Positions 17,204-25,298 of a stretch of 64,000 bases of DNA are shown here, piece by piece. Numbering within the stretch: the stretch's first letter is position 1; every line of letters starts with the position of its first letter. The DNA is from Corynebacterium uropygiale (GTDB lineage Bacteria; Actinomycetota; Actinomycetes; Mycobacteriales; Mycobacteriaceae). A program made the position numbers and the translations under genes. Below the pieces are notes generated by a model. It made no database searches and had not been told where the DNA came from. It saw only the letters and a program-made list of their open reading frames with translations. The stretch covers positions 124,001-188,000 of the forward strand of contig NZ_JAKGSI010000004.1 in assembly GCF_021568315.1 (NCBI RefSeq), given 5' to 3'.

Positions 17204-17339
17204 GGAGCACCGTTCTGGCGCGCGCACGGCTCCCCCTCATCCCCCTCTCATGGACCCCTCAGTGTCGCCTCCCCTGCGAACGTGTCATGATAGAGACCAC
17301 AGTGACCTGGATAACAAATAACCTGGAAAGGCCACCACC

Positions 17340-19085
17340 ATGAACTCCTTGGTCCTCGCGATCATCGGGATTGCCATGATGACCTGCGGTTACCTCATCT
17401 ATTCGAGGTTCTTGGGGAAGAAGATCTTCCGCCTCAGCGAGCACTATCGCACCCCTGCCCACACCCTCAATGATGGGGTCGATTACGTCCCCACCAACAA
17501 GTACGTCCTCTGGGGCCACCACTTCACCTCCGTCGCGGGGGCAGCGCCCATCGTAGGCCCGGCGGTCGCTGTGATCTGGGGGTGGCTGCCGGCTTTCCTC
17601 TGGGTGACGCTCGGCACGGTCTTCATCGCGGGCATGCATGACCTCGGCGCACTGTGGGCCTCGCAGCGCCACCGCGGCCAGTCGATCGGCACACTGTCTG
17701 GCCGCTACATCGGGTCTCGGGGGCGCAACCTCTTCCTCGTGGTGATCTTCCTCCTTCTCCTCATGGTGGTGACGGCCTTCGCCGTGGTCATCTCCAGTCT
17801 TTTGGTCTCGACGCCCACCGCGGTCATCCCCACCTGGGGCGCGATCCTCGTCGCCGTGCTGGTGGGGCAGGCGATTTACCGCCTGAAGTGGAATCTCCCC
17901 ATCGTGTCGGTGGTGGGCGTGGTGGCGCTCTACGCGCTCATCATCCTCGGCGATCGCTTCCCCATCACCCTGCCGGACAGCCTCTTCGGGCTGAGCCCCA
18001 ACGCGGTGTGGATCCTCCTGCTCTTCATCTACGGCGGCATCGCCTCCCTGCTGCCCGTGTGGGTTCTGCTTCAGCCCCGCGACTACATCAATGGCCTCCA
18101 GCTCTTCGTGGGCCTGGGCATCCTCTACCTCTCCGTGCTCATTTCGGCGCCGGCCGTCGTCGCCCCCGCACTCAACGCGGAGATGCCGGCGAACTCGCCC
18201 TCGATGGTGCCGCTCCTCTTCGTCACGATCGCCTGCGGCGCGATTTCCGGCTTCCACGGAACGGTCGCCTCGGGCACGACGTCCAAGCAGCTGGATAAGG
18301 AGACCGACGCCCGCTTTGTCGGCTACTTCGGGGCGGTGGGCGAGGGCCTGCTCTCCCTCGGCGCGATCATCGCGACGACGGCCGGCTTCCGCTCCCTCAC
18401 CCAGTGGAAGGAGATCTACACGGCCTTCAACGAGGGCGGGGTGGGCGCCTTCGTGAAGGGCGGCGGCGCGCTGGTCAACACCGGGCTGGGGATTCCCACC
18501 TCCCTCTCGGCGACGATCCTCGCGACCATGGCGGTGCTCTTCGCCGCCACCACCATGGACACCGGCCTGCGCCTCAAGCGCATGGTGGTCCAGGAGATCG
18601 GGGAGATCATGGGCGTGCGCCTGGGCGCCGGAGTTGCGACGGCCATCGCGCTGCTCATCGCCCTGGGACTCACCTTCTCCGCCGGCGGCGACGGCTCCGG
18701 CGGCATGACCATCTGGCCGCTCTTCGGCACGACGAACCAGCTCATGGCCGCGCTGACGCTCTCCATCGTCTGCGTGATCCTCACCCGGCTGCGCCGGCCC
18801 ATCTGGCCCATTGTCATCCCGCTGCTTTTCGTGCTCATCATGTCCTTCTGGGCGGCGATCCTCCAGGTGGGCCAGTTCTACGCGGCCGGCAAGTGGCTGC
18901 TGCTGGTGCTCGACGTCATCATCATCGTCGCGGCGCTGTGGGTGTCCATCGAGGCGATCGGCGCTCTCCGCCGCGCCCGCCGCGACCCGCCCACGGTGTG
19001 GAGCGACGACGACCTCGACGCCCCCGCACCCGCCGGCGAGGACACCTCCGCCGAGCCCTCCGCGGCCACCCGCAGCGAGGCCTAA
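17340..19085 (+). CDS. cstA: Carbon starvation protein CstA family transporter
   Basis: This 581-residue integral membrane protein has about 16 hydrophobic helices. It shows the CstA hallmarks: MTCGYLIYSRFLGKKIF, VLWGHHFTSVAGAAPIVGPAVAVIWGWLPA, FHGTVASGTTSKQL and WPLFGTTNQLMA. CstA/BtsT proteins take up pyruvate or small peptides when carbon is scarce. GGAAAGG lies before the ATG. The C-terminal ~45 residues are hydrophilic and rich in Asp, Ala and Pro. The next two genes follow at 3 bp and with an overlap, so this is a three-gene operon with a small Cys-Cys-tailed protein and an ArsA-type ATPase. Confidence 0.95.
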   Translation: MNSLVLAIIGIAMMTCGYLIYSRFLGKKIFRLSEHYRTPAHTLNDGVDYVPTNKYVLWGHHFTSVAGAAPIVGPAVAVIWGWLPAFLWVTLGTVFIAGMHDLGALWASQRHRGQSIGTLSGRYIGSRGRNLFLVVIFLLLLMVVTAFAVVISSLLVSTPTAVIPTWGAILVAVLVGQAIYRLKWNLPIVSVVGVVALYALIILGDRFPITLPDSLFGLSPNAVWILLLFIYGGIASLLPVWVLLQPRDYINGLQLFVGLGILYLSVLISAPAVVAPALNAEMPANSPSMVPLLFVTIACGAISGFHGTVASGTTSKQLDKETDARFVGYFGAVGEGLLSLGAIIATTAGFRSLTQWKEIYTAFNEGGVGAFVKGGGALVNTGLGIPTSLSATILATMAVLFAATTMDTGLRLKRMVVQEIGEIMGVRLGAGVATAIALLIALGLTFSAGGDGSGGMTIWPLFGTTNQLMAALTLSIVCVILTRLRRPIWPIVIPLLFVLIMSFWAAILQVGQFYAAGKWLLLVLDVIIIVAALWVSIEAIGALRRARRDPPTVWSDDDLDAPAPAGEDTSAEPSAATRSEA

Positions 19086-19088
19086 CCC

Positions 19089-19352
19089 ATGTCATGGAAA
19101 GAGAAGTGGTCCTCCTTCCAAGCGGGGCTCTCCGAGTTCTACATGGCCCCCTACCGGCGGGAATTCCTCCGGGCCGCCCGCGAGGAGGACGACCTCTTCC
19201 TCCTCCTCGTTCTCTCCGAGGCGCTCGGCCTCCCCAACCCCGCCGCCTATCACACGATGGAGCTCCTCCCCGTCGTCTACGAGGAGTTCCACGAGTGGCA
19301 CCAACGCATGGGGATGGATCACTCCCCCATTGAAGGAATCCGATGCTGCTAG
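19089..19352 (+). CDS. Small protein ending in Cys-Cys (cory-CC-star type)
   Basis: The 87-residue soluble protein (MSWKEKWSSFQAGLSEFYMAPYRREFLRAA...) ends with IRCC-stop. The invariant terminal Cys-Cys and the place between cstA and an ArsA-type ATPase match what I recall as the 'cory-CC-star' family of corynebacteria. It is acidic, has no membrane helix, and contains the block VLSEALGLPNPAAYHTMELLPVVYEEFHEWH. The ATPase gene starts inside its end (10-nt overlap). The terminal cysteines could bind a metal or a cofactor, or be lipidated or exchanged as a thiol. The sequence does not show which. Confidence 0.75.
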   Translation: MSWKEKWSSFQAGLSEFYMAPYRREFLRAAREEDDLFLLLVLSEALGLPNPAAYHTMELLPVVYEEFHEWHQRMGMDHSPIEGIRCC

Positions 19353-20323
19353 ACCACCTCGATGACCAGCAACTTCTCTTCTTCGGCGGCAAGGGCGGCG
19401 TAGGCAAAACCACCTGCGCCGCCGCCACCGCCCTCTCCTGCGCCCAGCGCGGCGAGCGCGTCCTGCTCATCTCCACCGACCCCGCGCACAACCTCGGCCA
19501 CCTCTTCGAGCACAGCATCGGCGACGACGGCCACTCCCTCAGCGAGACACTCGACGTCATCGAGATCGACGCCGCCCGCACCACCGCCGCCCACCTTAAG
19601 CAGGTGGAGGCCACCATGCGCCGGCTCAGCCCGCCCCGCCTGCACAAGGAAATCGAGCGCCACGTGCAGCTGGCCGCCCACGCCCCCGGCACCCACGAGG
19701 CCGCGATCCTCGAGCGCATCGCCCAGCTCGTCGACGTCCACCGGACGACGCACGACCGGATCGTCGTCGACACCGCCCCCTCCGGGCACACCGCGCGCCT
19801 CCTCGCGCTGCCTGAGCTCATGTCCGCGTGGACCGACGGCCTGCTGCGCCGCCGCGACACCGCCGACCGCCTCTCCGCCGCCGCCCGGGGGCTCAGCGCC
19901 AAGGATGCGGCCGTCGCCGCAGCCAGCCCCCTGGAGCAGCGAAACCAGGAGCTGCGGCACATTCTCCACGAGCGCCGCGAGCTCTTCGCCCGCCTCCGCG
20001 ACCTCCTTAGCGACGCCCACCGCTGCGCCTTCATCCTCGTCCTCACCGCGGAGGCCCTGCCCGTCGCGGAGACCATCGAGTTCCACCACGAACTCACCTG
20101 CCACCAGGGCCTGCGCGTGCCGGCTCTCGTGGTGAACCGGCGCTCCCCCGTGGATCAGGGCGAGTTCCTCGCCAGGCGCCACGAGGTGGAGGAGCAGCAC
20201 CTGGCCACCCTGCGGGAGGCGCTCCCCGATGTTCCGCTCGTCCAGATCCCGCTCCTCGAACACGACATCGTAGGAACCGAGCAGCTCCACGACTTCGCGC
20301 GCCACACCGCGGGGGAGCGCTAG
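19343..20323 (+). CDS. ArsA/Get3-family P-loop ATPase
   Basis: The 326-residue protein has the deviant Walker A of the ArsA/Get3 group (FFGGKGGVGKTTCAAA, about residues 13-28), the switch I region STDPAHNLGHLF and switch II DTAPSGHTARLLALPE. One ATPase unit is present, as in Get3 and bacterial single-domain ArsA. No arsR, arsB or arsC gene is nearby, so arsenite export is unlikely. The operon with cstA and the Cys-Cys-tailed small protein suggests a role in assembling, inserting or regulating the transporter. That is inferred from gene order alone. Confidence 0.88.
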   Translation: MLLDHLDDQQLLFFGGKGGVGKTTCAAATALSCAQRGERVLLISTDPAHNLGHLFEHSIGDDGHSLSETLDVIEIDAARTTAAHLKQVEATMRRLSPPRLHKEIERHVQLAAHAPGTHEAAILERIAQLVDVHRTTHDRIVVDTAPSGHTARLLALPELMSAWTDGLLRRRDTADRLSAAARGLSAKDAAVAAASPLEQRNQELRHILHERRELFARLRDLLSDAHRCAFILVLTAEALPVAETIEFHHELTCHQGLRVPALVVNRRSPVDQGEFLARRHEVEEQHLATLREALPDVPLVQIPLLEHDIVGTEQLHDFARHTAGER

Positions 20324-20479
20324 CGCGGGGGAAAGCGCAGGTCAGAAACCTATTTCGGCGTGGAGGCGGCAGGAGTAATCACCCTTCGTCTCTACGGATG
20401 GTCACTTTCGTCTACTTCCGCATGGTCGTTCGTTCGCACTCATGCGGAGGTACTTTTTTCGTTGATCTATCACTTATCA

Positions 20480-20508
20480 TTGACATTCAAGTGTCTCCCC
20501 CCTACGGT
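20480..20508 (+). promoter_or_regulatory. Promoter of the small membrane protein gene
   Basis: TTGACA (20480-20485), a 17-bp spacer and TACGGT (20503-20508) form a good sigma-70-type promoter 45 bp before the ATG at 20553. The rest of the 229-bp stretch after the ArsA-type gene is AT-rich, and I see nothing else in it. Confidence 0.65.
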
Positions 20509-20552
20509 GAAAACAGAAACCGATAGCACACAACTACTAAGAAAGGAAGACA

Positions 20553-20768
20553 ATGACCAAGAGCGAACACTATGTGTCCCTATTCGGTATCGTCGCAGCG
20601 CTTATCGCTGTGCATATCATCCGTGGGCACACACACTGGCCCTTCTTAGGACAAATCGCTGCCGCACTAGGAATTGGGGTGCTTGTGGCGGTGATACTCG
20701 TGGGCATACTCGGCGCGCTGGGAATCATCAAACCGGAGACAAAACACGACGATTCACCCACCGCGTAG
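20553..20768 (+). CDS. Small membrane protein of unknown function
   Basis: The 71-residue product has two hydrophobic helices (about residues 7-24, SLFGIVAALIAVHIIRG, and 32-56, QIAAALGIGVLVAVILVGILGALGI) and a charged C-terminal tail. AGAAAGGAAG lies nine to twelve bases before the ATG, and a clear promoter lies upstream, so it is likely real. I recognise no family. A weak hairpin followed by CTCTTTTT (about 20766-20798) may end the transcript. Confidence 0.65.
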   Translation: MTKSEHYVSLFGIVAALIAVHIIRGHTHWPFLGQIAAALGIGVLVAVILVGILGALGIIKPETKHDDSPTA

Positions 20769-20818
20769 AGAATGTAGGCGGGCAAATCCCCTCTTTTTAG
20801 CTTTCCCCCCCGGCCGCC

Positions 20819-21448
20819 TTATTTCCCGTATTGTTCTAGCGCGCGCAGGTGCGCGAGGGTGGTCTCATCTCCTCGCCGTTCCGCCTCGGCGCGAAGGCGC
20901 CGCAGGAGCTCCTGCTTCCCCTGGGGATCGGCCGTGCCCGCTGCCTCCCAGAGTTCCAGGAGCCAGTCGGGAACCGGAGACTTATCGGGGCCTGCCGACA
21001 GGGTGTCGGCATCATCGTGAAAGACTTTCGCCCCCACGTCGAGAACAAGGATTTCGAGTGAGGCCCGGGCCAGGTCGTCGGCCCCCTCGACGCGAAACAC
21101 AGCCTCCGGGCCTGCCACGGGGATAATCCTCCCCGTCACCGCCCCCTTGAGGTAGAGGCCGTTGAGTGCGATGGCCCCGTGCGTCGGGCTCGTGTGCGCG
21201 ATGATCTGCCGCGGGCGCACGTACGGCGTGATGGTTGTAATAAGGGCGCTGAGTTCCCCCTTGGCGGGGTTGAGGAGGATCATCTCGGCCTCCTCGATGA
21301 GCCGGACCCACTCGTCCCACGGACGCGGCGTCTCTGGGATGGGCAGGATGCGGTGCCCGCGGCGCTCGAGGGCCTCGAGGAGCAGTCTGGTCTCCTCCTC
21401 CTCGCCGCTGCCCATCCTGAAGATACTCAGCCGGGGCGCCGGGTTCAC
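20819..21448 (-). CDS. Rossmann-like / DUF2520-type protein, short form
   Basis: This 209-residue protein is the last gene of the large minus-strand operon and overlaps the gene before it by 4 nt. The N terminus resembles a Rossmann fold without a clear GxGxxG (LSIFRMGSGEEEETRLLLEALERRGHRI). The block 'RQIIAHTSPTHGAIALNGLYLKGAVTGRIIPVAGPEAVF' resembles the HTSG...L...G...HP core of DUF2520 proteins, which often lie between folK and panC in actinobacteria. It is shorter than the usual ~290 residues, and the C-terminal helical domain appears reduced. The family assignment is tentative and no enzymatic role can be given. Confidence 0.55.
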   Translation of the reverse strand: MNPAPRLSIFRMGSGEEEETRLLLEALERRGHRILPIPETPRPWDEWVRLIEEAEMILLNPAKGELSALITTITPYVRPRQIIAHTSPTHGAIALNGLYLKGAVTGRIIPVAGPEAVFRVEGADDLARASLEILVLDVGAKVFHDDADTLSAGPDKSPVPDWLLELWEAAGTADPQGKQELLRRLRAEAERRGDETTLAHLRALEQYGK

Positions 21449-22500
21449 TCCTCCTCCTGGATCTCCCGGGCGCGGGCCAGGAGTTCCGCGACAGTGAAGC
21501 TACCGGCGCGCTTATCGTCGGCCCGGCGGCGGCCGCGGCGTTCGGTGCTCGGGGCCTCGGGGCGCTCGTGGGCGCCGCGGTGCTCCTTATTGTCCCAGCT
21601 CACGGCGGAGAAGGAGCCGGTGTCGAAGTGGATGGTGGCGGTCTCATCCGCGCTGGGACCGCTCTGGGAGGTCTGAGCGGAACCGGCACCGGCAGCACCG
21701 GCGGCGCTGCCGTGCCCGCTGGGCCGCCGGCTCCCCTGCTCCTCGGCTTCTTCGGTCTCCGCGTCCTCGGGCTCCTCCGGCTTCGTCGGCCGGGTGCTCG
21801 TGCGGGGCTGCGCAGGCTGTTCGCTGCGCGGGCCCTCGGCTCGGCTCGGCGCGGCGTCCTCGTCCGTGCGCTGGTCGCGGGGGTTGTGGCCGTCCTCGGC
21901 GGGTTCGCCCTGCGCCCAGGGGTAGCGGATGGGGTGGCTGGGCTGCTGCCCGATGCGCCCCGCCACGGCGTCGGCCGAGGGGGCGCGGTGGCCGTCCTGG
22001 GGTTCGGGATCCGGGACGCGGGCCTCCTGCTCGATTTCGAGGACCCGGCGGGCCTCGGCGCGCAGTGCCGCCGGCTCGTATTCGAAGGTCTGCCCGGCGA
22101 TGTCCTCCAGCTGCCCGCGGAGGGCGCCCAATTGTTCGTGAATGCGTTCCAGGGTGTCGGCGTGCTGATCGCGCTGCTTCTCGGCGTATTCGCGGGCGAA
22201 GCGTTCCTGCTCCACTTCCATCTCCGCCTCGGCGCACTCCATCTCGGCGTGGTAGAGGTCCCGGGCGTATTCGAGTTCGCGACGGGACTCGTCGGCTTGG
22301 CGTCGGTAGCGCGTCACCAGGAAGAACCCGATGATCGCAGCCCACAGCGCCGCCAATAACGCCAGTTTGAGAGCACCAGAGGAGTTGGTGACCAGCATGA
22401 TCACGCTCGCCACGAGAGCGAGAACGATCAAGAGGATCAGCAGAACCAGACCGCGGTCTACTGATCCTTTCCGTTCATTATCCGGGGACTGAGCACTCAT
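21445..22500 (-). CDS. Membrane protein with coiled coil (DUF6779-like)
   Basis: The 351-residue protein starts at the ATG at 22500. It has two transmembrane helices near the N terminus (about residues 16-36 and 41-60), then a long charged, Glu/Arg-rich coiled coil (about 62-150), then a Pro/Glu-rich disordered tail. This layout and the position after a DUF3180 gene match the DUF6779 proteins of corynebacterial folate operons. The function is not known. An upstream extension of the frame is Arg/Pro-rich shadow sequence and is not coding. Confidence 0.65.
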   Translation of the reverse strand: MSAQSPDNERKGSVDRGLVLLILLIVLALVASVIMLVTNSSGALKLALLAALWAAIIGFFLVTRYRRQADESRRELEYARDLYHAEMECAEAEMEVEQERFAREYAEKQRDQHADTLERIHEQLGALRGQLEDIAGQTFEYEPAALRAEARRVLEIEQEARVPDPEPQDGHRAPSADAVAGRIGQQPSHPIRYPWAQGEPAEDGHNPRDQRTDEDAAPSRAEGPRSEQPAQPRTSTRPTKPEEPEDAETEEAEEQGSRRPSGHGSAAGAAGAGSAQTSQSGPSADETATIHFDTGSFSAVSWDNKEHRGAHERPEAPSTERRGRRRADDKRAGSFTVAELLARAREIQEEE

Positions 22501-22510
22501 GGAATAGAAT

Positions 22511-22978
22511 CTACCCGACAGGCTCGCCATCTGTGGGAGGTGGCAGGTGGCAGGAGTTTTCCAAGTACGCGCCCGCCAGGGCGAGGAGGATGCCCGCCCC
22601 CGCGGCGAGCAGCACCGGGGTGAGGTCCTCCGCGGCGGCGAGAAGCCAGCGCGAGGCCGGCACCACATAGAACGCCAGGCCGACGTATCCCCCGCCGAGG
22701 ATCGACCCGGTCCACTCCGCCGCCTTCCCCATGATGAGGAACTGGGAGGCGGTCACCGGGTTGAGTTGGCTGCGGTCCTGGCCGATGCCGCCATCGTTCA
22801 CCCGGCTGCGGACCACATAGCCCAGGATCGCGCAGATGAGCGCCAGCGCCCCGAGGGTGAGGCTGGCGCTCAGCGGGATGCTGGGAAAGCGGCCGTAGAA
22901 GCCCCATGCGAGGATCGCTCCGGCGGCGGCGCAGAAGACGGCGGTGCCCACGAGCATCCAGGGGGAGGTCTTATTCAT
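22511..22978 (-). CDS. DUF3180 family membrane protein
   Basis: The 155-residue protein has four predicted transmembrane helices (WMLVGTAVFCAAAGAILAWGF, LTLGALALICAILGYVV, YVGLAFYVV and LTPVLLAAGAGILLALAGAYL). A central loop contains NPVTASQFLIMGKAAEWTGSILGG, the conserved segment of DUF3180 proteins. Genes of this type directly follow folK in many actinobacteria, as here (4-nt overlap). The role is unknown. Coupled translation with the folate genes points only to co-regulation. Confidence 0.82.
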   Translation of the reverse strand: MNKTSPWMLVGTAVFCAAAGAILAWGFYGRFPSIPLSASLTLGALALICAILGYVVRSRVNDGGIGQDRSQLNPVTASQFLIMGKAAEWTGSILGGGYVGLAFYVVPASRWLLAAAEDLTPVLLAAGAGILLALAGAYLENSCHLPPPTDGEPVG

Positions 22979-23463
22979 GGGGGGGTCACCGCCTGGACGT
23001 CGTCGTCGGGGAGGGCGGCGATGAGCTCGGCGATGGGCTGGCCGCGCAGCTGGGCCTCTGGCTCGATCTCCGCCCAGGGGATGAGGACGAAGGCGCGCGC
23101 GTGGGCCCACGGGTGCGGGAGGGTGAGGGTGGGGTCCTCGCTGAGGAGTTCGTGGCCGTCGCGGCGGATCTGGATGATGTCGACGTCCAGGGTGCGCGGG
23201 CCCCAGCGGCGCTCGCGGACCCGGTGCGCGGCGTTCTCCAGCGCCTGGCAGCGTCGCAGGAGCTCGAGGGGCTCGTCGGGGACCTCGACGAGGAGCGTGG
23301 CGTTGAGGAAATCCTCCTGGTCGGTGACGCCCCACGGCGGGGTGGCATAGGTGCGCGAGGCGGCGCGGAGCTGCTCGGCCTCGGCGAAGTGCTCGATGAC
23401 CCCGTCCAGGAGGGCCTGCCGGTCCGCCATGTTGGACCCGATGGACAGCACCGCCTCGATCAT
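22975..23463 (-). CDS. folK: 2-amino-4-hydroxy-6-hydroxymethyldihydropteridine pyrophosphokinase
   Basis: FolK transfers pyrophosphate from ATP to hydroxymethyldihydropterin. The 162-residue protein has VLSIGSNMADRQALL at the N terminus and the signature RRWGPRTLDVDIIQI followed by LPHPWAHARAFVLIPWAEI. It overlaps folB by 4 nt and the DUF3180 gene by 4 nt. Confidence 0.95.
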   Translation of the reverse strand: MIEAVLSIGSNMADRQALLDGVIEHFAEAEQLRAASRTYATPPWGVTDQEDFLNATLLVEVPDEPLELLRRCQALENAAHRVRERRWGPRTLDVDIIQIRRDGHELLSEDPTLTLPHPWAHARAFVLIPWAEIEPEAQLRGQPIAELIAALPDDDVQAVTPP

Positions 23464-23837
23464 GCGCGCATCCCCTTCCGGGAGCGGCGGGCCACCACGG
23501 CCACGTCCGCGAACTCCCGCGGGATGGGGGCCTGCGGCTTGTGGACGGTGATCTCAATGGCGTGGAGCTGCGGGAATGCGCGCATGGCGGTGTCGGCGAT
23601 CTCCCCGGCGACGGCCTCGATGAGGTCGCGCGGCGGGCCCGTCACGATGCCGTAGATGATCTCCGCCAGCTCCGCGTAGTTGATGGTCTGGGAGAGGTCA
23701 TCGCTCTCCGCGGCGGGGCGGAGGTCAGCCCAGCAGGTGGCGTCGACAATAAACGCCTGCCCCGTGCGCTTCTCCTCCTCGAACACCCCGTGGTAGCCGA
23801 AGCAGCGCAGCCCCTTCAACTCGATTCTGTCAGCCAT
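23460..23837 (-). CDS. folB: Dihydroneopterin aldolase
   Basis: FolB cleaves dihydroneopterin to hydroxymethyldihydropterin. The 125-residue protein begins [27 protein letters not shown], with the conserved G-x-H-G-x-x-x-x-E core. It continues with INYAELAEIIYGIVTGPPRDLIEAVAGEIAD, the usual tunnel-fold pattern, and a C-terminal 'ITVHKPQAPI'. The ATG at 23837 lies eight bases inside the end of folP, with GGAGAGCG upstream. Confidence 0.94.
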   Translation of the reverse strand: MADRIELKGLRCFGYHGVFEEEKRTGQAFIVDATCWADLRPAAESDDLSQTINYAELAEIIYGIVTGPPRDLIEAVAGEIADTAMRAFPQLHAIEITVHKPQAPIPREFADVAVVARRSRKGMRA

Positions 23838-24726
23838 GATCGCTCTCCTTCCCCGCGCGACCGCCCGCGGCCCAGGCGGCGGCGACGTCGACGGCATCCC
23901 GGGACACGGCCACGTCGTGGACGCGCACCCCCCAGGCGCCGAGGTGGGCCGAGAGCGTCGTCACCGCGGCGGTGGCCGGATCGGCGTCGATAGGTGTGTG
24001 GGCCAGGCCGCGCTCGGCGCGGACGGCCGTGAGGAAACGCTTGCGGGATGCACCCACGAGCAGCGGAAACTCGCCGGCCACGAAGGTGGGGAGGGCGTGG
24101 AGGAGGGCCCAGTTGTCCTCGGCGGACTTCGCGAAGCCCAGCCCCGGGTCCAGCACGATCGCCTCGGGCGGCACGCCGGCCTCGACGGCATGCTCGACGA
24201 GGCAGCCCAGCGCCCGCTGGACGCTCGCCACGATGTCCTCCCCCTCCCGGGCGGCGCGGCCACTCGCGTCCCCGAAGCGGACGGTCTCCCAGTGCATGAG
24301 GCAGACGGTGCGGCCGCTCTCGGCCATGACGCGGAGCATGTCGGGGTCCGCCTGGCCGCCGGAGACGTCGTTAATCATGTCCACGCCCGCCTCGACGGCC
24401 GCCGCGGCGACGCTCGCGCGCATCGTATCGACGCTCGTGCGGATGCCTTCCTCATGGAGCGCCCGGATCACCGGGGTGACGCGCTGGCGCTCGAGCTCCC
24501 CGTCCACGCGCGTGGCCCCCGGCCGGGTGGACTCCCCGCCCACGTCGATGATGTCCGCCCCCTGGTGGATGAGCTCGCGCGCGTGACGCAGCGCCACATC
24601 CGGGTCGAGGTAGCGGCCGCCGTCGGAAAAGGAGTCCTCAGTGACGTTGAGGATGCCCATGACGAGGGTGCGCCCGGGCACGCTGAGCTCGGCCACACGC
24701 CGGGCCGGGGTGATCGGGGCCGTCAT
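23830..24726 (-). CDS. folP: Dihydropteroate synthase
   Basis: FolP joins p-aminobenzoate to hydroxymethyldihydropterin pyrophosphate and is the sulfonamide target. The 298-residue TIM-barrel protein shows [62 protein letters not shown] and VGASRKRF, all in their usual order. The C terminus ends [19 protein letters not shown]. It overlaps folE by 4 nt. Confidence 0.96.
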   Translation of the reverse strand: MTAPITPARRVAELSVPGRTLVMGILNVTEDSFSDGGRYLDPDVALRHARELIHQGADIIDVGGESTRPGATRVDGELERQRVTPVIRALHEEGIRTSVDTMRASVAAAAVEAGVDMINDVSGGQADPDMLRVMAESGRTVCLMHWETVRFGDASGRAAREGEDIVASVQRALGCLVEHAVEAGVPPEAIVLDPGLGFAKSAEDNWALLHALPTFVAGEFPLLVGASRKRFLTAVRAERGLAHTPIDADPATAAVTTLSAHLGAWGVRVHDVAVSRDAVDVAAAWAAGGRAGKESDHG

Positions 24727-25298
24727 GAGGTCCCCCGGATGAGCGCGAGGACCTCGGCCCGGGAGGTCGCGGAGGTGCGGAAGCCTCCGCGCACGGCGGA
24801 GGTCGTGGTGACGGCGCCGGGCTTACGGATGCCGCGCATGGCCATGCAGAGGTGCTCGCATTCGATGACGACGATCACCGCCCGCGCGTCGAGCTTCTCC
24901 ACGAGCGCGTCGGCCACCTGCCGGGTGAGCCGCTCCTGCACCTGGGGCCGCTTGGCGTAGAGGTCCACGAGCCGGGCGAGCTTGGACAGCCCGGTGACGG
25001 CGCCGTCGGGCCCCGGGATGTATCCGATGTGCGCCTTCCCGAAGAAGGGCACGAGGTGGTGCTCGCACATGGAGTAGATGGGGATGTCGCGGACGAGGAC
25101 GAGCTCCTCGTGGCTCTCATCGAAGGTGGTGCCGAGGACCTCCGCCGGGTCGCAGTGGAGCCCGGCGCACGTCTCGGCGTAGGAGCGGGCCACGCGCGCG
25201 GGGGTGTTCTTCAGGCCCTCGCGGTCCGGGTCCTCGCCGATGGCGTAGAGGATCTCACGCACTGCCTTCTCAATGCGCGGCTGGTCCACCTCAGTCAT
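24723..25298 (-). CDS. folE: GTP cyclohydrolase I
   Basis: FolE opens GTP to dihydroneopterin triphosphate, the first folate step. The start is the ATG at 25298, which overlaps the ftsH end by eight bases; an upstream reading of this frame is antisense shadow. The 191-residue protein has the zinc and catalytic motifs [22 protein letters not shown] and [15 protein letters not shown], and the block [23 protein letters not shown]. Confidence 0.96.
   Translation of the reverse strand: MTEVDQPRIEKAVREILYAIGEDPDREGLKNTPARVARSYAETCAGLHCDPAEVLGTTFDESHEELVLVRDIPIYSMCEHHLVPFFGKAHIGYIPGPDGAVTGLSKLARLVDLYAKRPQVQERLTRQVADALVEKLDARAVIVVIECEHLCMAMRGIRKPGAVTTTSAVRGGFRTSATSRAEVLALIRGTS

Noticed and set aside
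19343..20323. Arsenic resistance determinant
   Set aside because: The ATPase is of ArsA/Get3 type, but no arsB, arsR, arsC or arsD lies near. The neighbours are cstA and a Cys-Cys-tailed protein.
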